NCBI GenBank assembly: GCA_031376385.1
Contig: JANMDQ010000027.1
Span: 51,799-115,798 of the forward strand
Source of the DNA: Aquisediminimonas sp031376385
GTDB lineage: Bacteria > Pseudomonadota > Alphaproteobacteria > Sphingomonadales > Sphingomonadaceae
Direction: 5' to 3'
DNA length: 64,000 bases
This document shows, piece after piece, positions 57,624 to 64,000 of the stretch. The notes under the pieces are model-generated. The model did no database searches, was not told the DNA's origin, and was given only the letters and a program-made list of their open reading frames with translations. Position numbers and translations under genes: made by a program. Every line of letters starts with the position of its first letter. Position 1 is the stretch's first letter.

Positions 57624-58765
57624 GCTTGTCCCAACAGAAATGTCCATGCCAATTGCCGCGACGCATCATAATTGCGCACGTCCACACCGCCCGCCATCGG
57701 GATGTTGGGTTGGCTGATCGCGGCTTCGGCCCATCCGGCTGCACGGGCGACAGCCGGCAAGTCCATCTCGCGGATCAGATGAGCGAAATTCTCATTATTA
57801 TTCTCCTCTTCCCAGCTGGTGAGGAAGGCCTGCAACGGCGCAAGGCCCAGCACCTGCGGCACATCTAAATGCGCCATCACTCCGCCGGGGGAGAGCAAGC
57901 GGCTGCTCTCGGCGAGGATGCGGGGCAAGGCACTGGCGGAGGTTTCGTGGAGAAGGAGGCAAGACGTGACGAGATCAAAGCTGCCGTCTTCAAATTCAGT
58001 ATGTTCAGCATTGGTTTGAATAAATTCGACCCTTTGCCCAAGAGCCTCCGCGCGCGAATGGGCATAGCGGAGGGCTGTTGCAGAAACATCAATCCCGACC
58101 ACTTCGGCATCAGGATAAAGCTTTTTCCAGGGCACTGTCGAATTGCCAATGGTGCAGCCCATATCAAGGATGCGCCGCGGTTTAAAAGCGGGCATCCTCG
58201 CCTTAAGCGCGGCATTCAGCATATGCGTCAGCCCATCATTCTCCGGTCCGCAATTGCCGGCGATGTAAAGATAGAGTCCACGATCATAAAGCGGCCCTTG
58301 GCGCATGTCCGATGGGTCGGTGCCAACATAGCCGCCCGGCATCAAGTGGATGTCAGCTGCTGTTACGTAAGACGGCATTGGCAAATTGGGATTTAGTTGA
58401 AGCGTTCCACCTGCCGGATTGGCGCGCGCCAAATTCGCTGCTGTAGCTTTGAAGGCTTCATGATCGCGGTCCACCGTATCGGTCACACTGTCCCAAATCG
58501 CCTGTTGCGTCACCCGCTGCAGGGCAGACCAGAATTGATAGTAAGGATCAGGCTTCATCACTGTGGCGACTTCGCGGCGGTTCGCCGGTTCGCGGCCATG
58601 TTCGTCGATAAAGGCCTGTTTCGTGCGCGCATGATAGACGGCCTGATTACCGGGCGTTAGCGACCCCTGCATATGGCCGCGTAGAGCTGTAATAAAATCC
58701 TGCCGCGCCGCTTCATCCCGGCTGGCCCGGGGAAGAAGCGCGTGTTGAAATTGACTTGCCATCAT
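57620..58765 (-). CDS. SAM-dependent methyltransferase with long N-terminal domain (copy B)
   Basis: A 381-aa paralogue of the protein at 39743-40927. It has the same N-terminal helical part (SYVTAADIHLMPGGYVGTDP, quoted in part: DIHLMPGGYVG), then the Rossmann part: RILDMGCTIGNSTVPW, GIDVSATALRYAHSRAEA and SCLLLHETSAS. The C-terminus differs (DVRNYDASRQLAWTFLLGQA). The substrate is unknown. It is in an operon with radC and DUF1287 upstream and its small partner downstream, all overlapping. Confidence 0.86.
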   Translation of the reverse strand: MMASQFQHALLPRASRDEAARQDFITALRGHMQGSLTPGNQAVYHARTKQAFIDEHGREPANRREVATVMKPDPYYQFWSALQRVTQQAIWDSVTDTVDRDHEAFKATAANLARANPAGGTLQLNPNLPMPSYVTAADIHLMPGGYVGTDPSDMRQGPLYDRGLYLYIAGNCGPENDGLTHMLNAALKARMPAFKPRRILDMGCTIGNSTVPWKKLYPDAEVVGIDVSATALRYAHSRAEALGQRVEFIQTNAEHTEFEDGSFDLVTSCLLLHETSASALPRILAESSRLLSPGGVMAHLDVPQVLGLAPLQAFLTSWEEENNNENFAHLIREMDLPAVARAAGWAEAAISQPNIPMAGGVDVRNYDASRQLAWTFLLGQA

Positions 58766-59364
58766 GCCTCAACTTTCCAACGGTATCGGCCAGTGATCTT
58801 GTGATCGAGCAAGGCATCTTCTTGGCGCGCCCCGCCGCCGATATTGTGCAGGATCATATACCGGCCTGACCGGCCCCGATCATAAGAGACGATCCCGATA
58901 TGAGGCAGATTGCCGCCCACCAGACTTGTAAAGATGTCGCCGGGTTTCCATTGCCGTCCGTCTTCAGGGATAGGCAGCTGCGCCCGTTGGCGTTTGAGGA
59001 AAGTCTGTAAATTTGGCACGCGCCGATGATCGATATTACGGTCGGTCGTGCGAAGGCCCCAGCGTTTGGGATAAGTGGAAAAGGCCGCTTTCATATCGGC
59101 GTTGACAAGTGCCTGAAGATCAATGCCAAAAGCGTCGCGGTAAGCGCGAATGATAACGTCAGTGCACACGCCTTTGGCGCGCGGAACGTCGCCACCCGGG
59201 AACGCAAGCCGCGTATAGGCCGGATCATAACTGAGTGTGACGCCCACCTGCCGACGCGCGGCTTCGATCAACATTTCTGACGCGCGCTTTGGCGGATAAG
59301 CAGCAGCAGGAGCGGCGAGCAGCGCCAGACCGCTGGCGCAAAAAAGGCGTCTATCCATATCCAT
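58762..59364 (-). CDS. DUF1287-family protein, NlpC/P60-like fold
   Basis: A 200-aa exported protein (signal peptide LFCASGLALLAAPAAAYP). It shows GVCTDVIIRAYRDAFG with a candidate nucleophile Cys, DHRRVPNLQTFLKRQ, WKPGDIF, PHIGIVSYDR and LHNIGGGARQED, as in DUF1287. That order, Cys then His, resembles NlpC/P60 peptidases of cell walls, but the family has no established activity. It overlaps the methyltransferase gene (ATGA) and radC (one base). Confidence 0.9.
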   Translation of the reverse strand: MDMDRRLFCASGLALLAAPAAAYPPKRASEMLIEAARRQVGVTLSYDPAYTRLAFPGGDVPRAKGVCTDVIIRAYRDAFGIDLQALVNADMKAAFSTYPKRWGLRTTDRNIDHRRVPNLQTFLKRQRAQLPIPEDGRQWKPGDIFTSLVGGNLPHIGIVSYDRGRSGRYMILHNIGGGARQEDALLDHKITGRYRWKVEA

Positions 59365-60047
59365 CAGAGTAATCCCATCGCTCGCATTGAACTATGCCCC
59401 GCCGCGCCGATGATAACATGATCATGCACTGAAATCCCAAGCTTTTTACCAGCATCAGCAATATCACGGGTTAGGAGGATATCAGCGCGGCTAGGTTTGG
59501 GATCGCCTGATGGATGATTATGGACCAATATGATCGCTGCACTGCCCAAATCAATTGCGCGGCGGATCACTTCGCGAACGTGGATGACGGCTTGGTCGAT
59601 GGAGCCTTCGGCCATCAGCTCGTCACGGATCAGCATATTTTTGCTGTTAAGGTGCAACACACGGACACGTTCGACGGTGATATGGGCGAGATCAACGCGC
59701 AGATAATCAAGCATCGCCTGCCAACTGGCGAGGATCGGCTGTGCCTTCACTTCGCTGCGCAGCATCCGAAGGGCCGCCGCTTGCACAATCTTAAGTGCGG
59801 CCGCCGCAGATTCGCCCACCCCGCCACTGCGCATGATGGCTTCGGCATCCGCTGATAGCAGGCCTCCGATGCCGCCAAATTCGTTCAGCAGCCGTTTGGC
59901 CAAAGGTTTGGTATCAACACGGGGAATGGCCAGCATCAACAGAAATTCGATAAGCTCATGATCCATCAGCGCGTCTCCGCCGCCCTCAATCAGCCGAGAG
60001 CGCAGCCTTGCGCGGTGGCCAGTACCATCTGTGGAGTCCGCCTTCAT
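59364..60047 (-). CDS. radC: RadC-family JAB/MPN-domain protein
   Basis: A 227-aa protein with a helix-hairpin-helix N-terminus (LIEFLLMLAIPRVDTKPLAK, then GGIGGLLSADAEAI) and a C-terminal JAMM metal-binding domain (LVHNHPSGDPKPSRADILLT, His-x-His and Asp). Despite its name the cellular role of RadC is unresolved; a repair or genome-maintenance function is the common guess. It is the first gene of a four-gene overlapping operon. Confidence 0.94.
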   Translation of the reverse strand: MKADSTDGTGHRARLRSRLIEGGGDALMDHELIEFLLMLAIPRVDTKPLAKRLLNEFGGIGGLLSADAEAIMRSGGVGESAAAALKIVQAAALRMLRSEVKAQPILASWQAMLDYLRVDLAHITVERVRVLHLNSKNMLIRDELMAEGSIDQAVIHVREVIRRAIDLGSAAIILVHNHPSGDPKPSRADILLTRDIADAGKKLGISVHDHVIIGAAGHSSMRAMGLL

Positions 60048-60136
60048 ACTCTATACGCTAACCGTTCGAACGTTTGCGCGCAATTCTTGCCGCAATTCAG
60101 CTTGAACATGGGAACTAAAGCGGCTTGGATGGGTTT

Positions 60137-63100
60137 ATGAGTTCAGTGGCAAGTACCAAACGAAAGCGATATTGGGTTGGAGGGTCGCTTATCGCGCTGA
60201 CCGTCGTTGCGCTTGTTGTCGTTTGGGTGAAACGCGACCCCATTGCCAAATCCTATATTGATGACGAACTGCGGACACGCGGCGTCACTGCCAGCTATGA
60301 CATTAAGGCCATTGGGACGAAGCGTCAGCGGATCGAAAATATCGTCATAGGCAATCCCGCCAACCCAGATTTGACAGCGGACTGGGCAGAAATTGACACT
60401 TCAGTGGGCTTTGGCGGTGCAACAATCCGCGCCGTGCGCGCAGGCGGCGTCCGGCTGCGCGGGCGGCTAATGAATGGCGCTGTTACGTTTGGCGCAGTTG
60501 ATAAATTGCTTCCTGCCCCAACTGGCGATGCCCTGACACTTCCTGATATTGATGTTGCGCTCAGCGATGCGATCCTCAGCCTAGGCACACCTTATGGCGG
60601 CGTTGGCGTGCACCTGCAGGGCAAAGGCAATGTGGCGAATGGCTTCAAAGGGAGAGTCGCAATTGGTGCGCCCTCGCTGGCAGACGGCAATTGCGGTGCG
60701 CGGGCAGTTCAGTTTGAGGGCAATATACTCACCAGCGGCGGCGCCCCTTTTGCTGCGGGGCCTGTTTCTGTTGCTCGGTTAGACTGTGTTGGGGTTGCAG
60801 CCAGTGCCATTTCCGGCACTGCGGCTTTCAGCAGTCTCAAAACATTTGACAGTTTTGGCGGTGATGTTGATCTTGGTGCGCGGTCGCTGATTGGGATGGG
60901 ACTGTCTGCCAAGGCTGTTTCGTTAGACACTAATTTTTCGGGAAATGGCACTGCCATGACTGGAAAATATAGTATCTCTGCGCTTAGTGGATCAGCACCT
61001 AAATTTGCTTTCGCCCGAACAGGATTGTCTGGCACGTACGCCCTTAGCAACGTCCTGCGAAAAAACATGGCGCTTGAATCAGAGGGTGCCGTTTCTGCCA
61101 AAGGCGTCGTGCCAGAACGCAGCATGCTCGACCGCATTGCCGCCACACAGAAGAGTGCCTCCAGTTCTCCCATCGGTCCTATTATGGATCAGATCAACCG
61201 CGCCGTCGCGGGGCTGGCGCGGGGGAGTGATATAAGGGCCAACTACCGTCTCGATCAGCGCGGTGGTGAAGGCGGGCTGATCGTCCGCGATGTGACGGCG
61301 CAAAGCCTTAGTGGAGCCAAGCTTACGTTCAACGGAGACGCGCCGATTGATATGCGGTGGCCAAATGGCGGCGTCGAATTTGCAGGGAACGGCACTCTGA
61401 CCGGAGGCGGTTTTCCGAGTAGTCGTGTCTCTGTGAACGGTCGCCAAGGAACAGCCATCATCGCACCATTGGTTGCTGGCGGGTCGCGATTGGCGCTTAC
61501 GCCCGTGCGGTTCAGCTTTGGCGCGCAAGGGTTAAGCGTCGATACTGTGGCAACGTTGGATGGCCCTATTGCGGGCGGGCGCGTGACGGGGTTGAGCCTG
61601 CCTATTGCGATGCGCCCCGTCCAAGCTTTGATTGCCGGATGCCACACGCCACGCTTCGAACGGTTGAGCTTTGCGGATTTGACATTGTCTCCCGCCACAG
61701 TGCCACTCTGCATCAGTGGCAATGACGTTCGCATCTCGTCGCCGCGTTTTGCCGGTCGCATTGGTCCTTCGCCGATCAGCTTTGCGGCCAGTGCGGCTCG
61801 CTATGATATGGCACGGCGGGTGTTTGGAGTGGACAGCTTGGGTGTGCGGATGGCAGCCGACGGGCGGCCGACGCTGCTGAATGTGGCGTCACTCACCGGT
61901 TCGCTTGCGGGCAAAGGCCTCACCGGACGCTATTCGGGGGCAGCGGGCCAAATTGGGCCTGTGCCGCTGTTGATGACAGAAGGGTCGGGCGGATGGAGTT
62001 TTGATAACGGCGTGTTTTTGACCCGCGCTTCAGTCAAAGTCGCGGATGCCAACGCCGAATATCGCTTCAGCCCTCTGCTCTCCGACGATTTTAGCCTGCG
62101 CTTTGCGAACGGAGTGATCCGCGCGGGTGGAACGCTGCGCGCGCCAAAGACGGGAACCACAGTCAGCCGCGTAACGATTGATCACCGCTTCTCCGACGGC
62201 ACGGGACAAGCGTTGCTTGATGTGGACGGCCTCACCTTTGGCAATGTGCTGCAACCAGAAGAACTGACACCAATCACTTTGGGTGTTATCGCAAATGTAT
62301 CTGGCGCAGTCAGTGGTCAAGGGCGGATCAATTGGACCCCGCGCGGCGTTAAGTCGACTGGAGTATTCCGTACGAGCGGACTGGATATGGCAGCCGCCTT
62401 TGGGCCCATTACAGGCCTGAACGGGGAAATCCGCTTGTCTGATCTGCTGGGGCTGGTGACAGAGCCCAACCAAGTCATCAAACTCGGCGGCGTTAATCCC
62501 GGCATCGCGGTGCTGGACGGCCAAGTGACCTATCAGCTGCTCCCTAATCTTAAAGCCCAAGTAAGCGGTGGACGCTGGCCCTTTGCGGGCGGGTTCCTGA
62601 TCCTTGAACCAACGCTGCTGGACCTCAATCAAAGCGCGGAACGACGATTGACCTTCCGCGTTGAGGGGCTCGATATGTCGCGCTTCATTGCTGCGATGGA
62701 ATTTGAAAATGTCTCGGCAACCGGCACGTTCGATGGCACGCTGCCGATGATTTTTGACAAGGACGGTGGCCGGATCGTCGGCGGGCGCATTATCGCACGT
62801 GACGGCGGCACCCTGTCTTACGTTGGTGAAATTTCGAACGAGAATATCGGATCAATGGCGCGCTTTGCCTTTGATGCGCTGAAATCCATCAAATATAGTC
62901 GGCTTTCCATTGATTTGGACGGGGCGATTGACGGTGATGTGATCACGCGAATCAGCTTTGCCGGCATCAATCAAGCACCCATCAACGGCGTTCGGGCCAA
63001 ATTCCCGATCCCGATCAAGGTCACGGGCCTGAACAAAATCCCGTTCATTTTCAACATCACCATCACGGCAAAGTTTCGTCAATTGTTTGAAATGACCCGG

Positions 63101-63211
63101 TCTTTCAACGATCCGTCGGTGCTGATCAACCGCATCCTGCCGCAGTTGGAACCTGTGCCGAAAGAAGATCCCAAACCCGTTCAGCCTTCTGAAAGTAGAC
63201 CTGTACCATGA
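60137..63211 (+). CDS. ydbH: YdbH-family intermembrane lipid transport protein
   Basis: A 1024-aa AsmA-like protein: one N-terminal helix (WVGGSLIALTVVALVVVWV), then a long beta-rich periplasmic bridge with many repeating strands. In E. coli YdbH forms a phospholipid-carrying bridge between the membranes with YnbE at the outer membrane. The downstream ynbE and ydbL genes confirm the identity. The end is Pro-rich (PKEDPKPVQPSESRPVP). ATG 60137 is chosen; a TTG at 60125 is also open. Confidence 0.9.
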   Translation: MSSVASTKRKRYWVGGSLIALTVVALVVVWVKRDPIAKSYIDDELRTRGVTASYDIKAIGTKRQRIENIVIGNPANPDLTADWAEIDTSVGFGGATIRAVRAGGVRLRGRLMNGAVTFGAVDKLLPAPTGDALTLPDIDVALSDAILSLGTPYGGVGVHLQGKGNVANGFKGRVAIGAPSLADGNCGARAVQFEGNILTSGGAPFAAGPVSVARLDCVGVAASAISGTAAFSSLKTFDSFGGDVDLGARSLIGMGLSAKAVSLDTNFSGNGTAMTGKYSISALSGSAPKFAFARTGLSGTYALSNVLRKNMALESEGAVSAKGVVPERSMLDRIAATQKSASSSPIGPIMDQINRAVAGLARGSDIRANYRLDQRGGEGGLIVRDVTAQSLSGAKLTFNGDAPIDMRWPNGGVEFAGNGTLTGGGFPSSRVSVNGRQGTAIIAPLVAGGSRLALTPVRFSFGAQGLSVDTVATLDGPIAGGRVTGLSLPIAMRPVQALIAGCHTPRFERLSFADLTLSPATVPLCISGNDVRISSPRFAGRIGPSPISFAASAARYDMARRVFGVDSLGVRMAADGRPTLLNVASLTGSLAGKGLTGRYSGAAGQIGPVPLLMTEGSGGWSFDNGVFLTRASVKVADANAEYRFSPLLSDDFSLRFANGVIRAGGTLRAPKTGTTVSRVTIDHRFSDGTGQALLDVDGLTFGNVLQPEELTPITLGVIANVSGAVSGQGRINWTPRGVKSTGVFRTSGLDMAAAFGPITGLNGEIRLSDLLGLVTEPNQVIKLGGVNPGIAVLDGQVTYQLLPNLKAQVSGGRWPFAGGFLILEPTLLDLNQSAERRLTFRVEGLDMSRFIAAMEFENVSATGTFDGTLPMIFDKDGGRIVGGRIIARDGGTLSYVGEISNENIGSMARFAFDALKSIKYSRLSIDLDGAIDGDVITRISFAGINQAPINGVRAKFPIPIKVTGLNKIPFIFNITITAKFRQLFEMTRSFNDPSVLINRILPQLEPVPKEDPKPVQPSESRPVP

Positions 63212-63258
63212 GTGACTTTGTGTTGACCGAAGTGCGATCCCGTGCAACGTCGGGCGTT

Positions 63259-63447
63259 ATGAAACGCATCGCACCCTTATTTCTCGCCGCAACAGTCGCG
63301 GCTTGCGGAGGGTGCGTGCAGGTTCAGGCGCCAGATAAGCCCATTGAGATCAATCTAAACGTCAACATAAAACAAGAAGTTGTGCTGAGTTTGAAGAAGG
63401 ACGCAGCAGAACTTATCACCAGTAACCCGGAGTTGTTTCCGAAATGA
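63259..63447 (+). CDS. ynbE: YnbE-family lipoprotein
   Basis: A 62-aa lipoprotein that works with YdbH at the outer membrane. It starts MKRIAPLFLAATVAACGGC, with a lipobox Cys at residue 16 or 19, and then has the family core VQVQAPDKPIEINLNVNIKQ. ATG 63259 gives a proper signal peptide. A longer version from ATG 63208 overlaps ydbH (ATGA) and cannot be excluded. It overlaps ydbL by 4 bases. Confidence 0.9.
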   Translation: MKRIAPLFLAATVAACGGCVQVQAPDKPIEINLNVNIKQEVVLSLKKDAAELITSNPELFPK

Positions 63448-63839
63448 CCGTTCAGCGTAACCGCATCATCACTGCCATTTCTGCCGCCGTCCTTGTGATT
63501 GGCATTGCTGGGGCTGCCTATGCCCAAGCAAGCGGAAGCCTTGTCTCTGCCGCACTTGCCGAAGGAACCGTTGGCGAACAGGCCGATGGCTATCTCGGGC
63601 TGCGTGGCACGGCCTCTGGCCCACTGCGGGCCGAGGTTGACGCGATCAATATCAAACGCCGCGCGGCTTACACATCGCTTGCAGCGCAGCGCGGGGTGAC
63701 GGTGAAGGATGTCGCGGCAACAGTCGGTTGCGAAACCCTTGCCAGCCGCGTGGCTGCCGGGCGTGCTTATCAGTTGCCCGACGGCGTATGGCGGGTGAAG
63801 TCTGGCCCGATCACTCTGCCCGCTTACTGCGCAAGTTAG
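63444..63839 (+). CDS. ydbL: YdbL-family (DUF1318) periplasmic protein
   Basis: A 131-aa protein with a signal peptide (AAVLVIGIAGAAYAQ), a YdbL pattern GTVGEQADGYLGLRGTASGP and VDAINIKRRAAYTSLAAQRG (quoted in parts), then AATVGCETLASRV. In E. coli YdbL assists the YdbH-YnbE bridge as a periplasmic chaperone. ATG 63444 overlaps the ynbE stop. It is the last gene of the window, ending 161 bases before the edge. Confidence 0.92.
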   Translation: MTVQRNRIITAISAAVLVIGIAGAAYAQASGSLVSAALAEGTVGEQADGYLGLRGTASGPLRAEVDAINIKRRAAYTSLAAQRGVTVKDVAATVGCETLASRVAAGRAYQLPDGVWRVKSGPITLPAYCAS

Positions 63840-64000
63840 GAAAGAGCTCTCGCACCCAAGCCGTTGGTGTGGAGCCAAATACACAAAAACAAATAAACCC
63901 GGGAATTTTTTTAGCCAGGGGGCAACCCCAAAACGGGGGGGGGTTTTGCAGTTATAAATAAACAGGAGGACCAAAACCCGCCCCCCCCGCAAAAAAGGGG
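63840..64000. other. No gene; homopolymer-rich probable contig end
   Basis: After the ydbL stop the sequence loses normal composition: runs of T7, G9 and C8, doubled A and C tracts and no codon structure. It looks like low-quality bases at an assembly end. I see no terminator that I would trust there. Confidence 0.6.

Noticed and set aside
1..64000. Prophage, integrative element or tRNA-linked island
   Set aside because: No integrase, phage structural gene, tRNA gene or direct-repeat attachment site was seen; the accessory region at 29-42 kb blends in composition with its surroundings.

Overview
The window is chromosomal DNA of an alphaproteobacterium, most likely of the order Sphingomonadales. 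This is inferred from gene content (TorF-type porin, DUF3035 lipoprotein behind lspA, F1-ATPase zeta/DUF1476, Grx4 and BolA side by side, YdbH-YnbE-YdbL), from dense overlapping operons, and from short palindromic interspersed repeats of a kind I associate with sphingomonads. I see no rRNA, tRNA, prophage, insertion sequence or CRISPR array. The last ~120 bases are homopolymer-rich and look like a poor contig end.

Layout. 0.2-6.9 kb: thyA-folA-ribF-ileS, then lspA and a DUF3035 lipoprotein; ileS carries three different palindromic repeats inserted in frame. 7-10.4 kb: an oligopeptide/microcin-type ABC importer (two permeases and a double ATPase) without a visible binding protein. 10.4-20.1 kb: mixed housekeeping genes (TorF porin, hisI, purF, SDR, PilZ, GNAT, PAP2, isoaspartyl peptidase, S1/P1 nuclease, queF, OsmC, metC). 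20.3-22.1 kb: a fusion of an ATP-grasp ligase with a MobA-like nucleotidyltransferase. 22.2-28.9 kb: peroxiredoxin, gltD, gltB.

29.0-42.2 kb is an accessory catabolic region. Two gene arms diverge from a perfect 20-bp palindrome at 34532-34551. The left arm encodes an alpha/beta hydrolase, an aconitase-type hydratase pair (LeuC/LeuD-like), an HMG-CoA-lyase-like enzyme and a CaiB-type CoA transferase. The right arm encodes a cysteine hydrolase, two PuuE-like deacetylases, an aldehyde dehydrogenase, a VOC protein, a calycin-like protein, a methyltransferase with a small partner, and an MDR oxidoreductase. The set suggests hydrolysis of an amide, then hydration, CoA activation and retro-aldol cleavage of a branched dicarboxylic acid; the substrate is unknown.

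42.2-49.5 kb is the most striking region. It encodes a FAD oxidoreductase fused to two cyclic-nucleotide-binding domains and a four-cluster ferredoxin, a four-helix protein with two HX13H helices (probable dihaem cytochrome b), and an FHA-TM-decahaem cytochrome c fusion. It is flanked by a CycH-like TPR protein, a CpdA-like phosphodiesterase and a perfect CRP-type TGTGA-N6-TCACA site. I read this as an electron conduit from cytoplasmic NAD(P)H to the periplasm, gated by cyclic nucleotides.

49.6-64 kb: a ZnuD-like TonB receptor with a Zur-like box, Grx4, BolA, ATPase zeta, a quinone oxidoreductase, a second (canonical) leuD, a caspase-like protein, tgt, a second copy of the methyltransferase/small-partner module in an operon with DUF1287 and radC, and the ydbH-ynbE-ydbL envelope operon.
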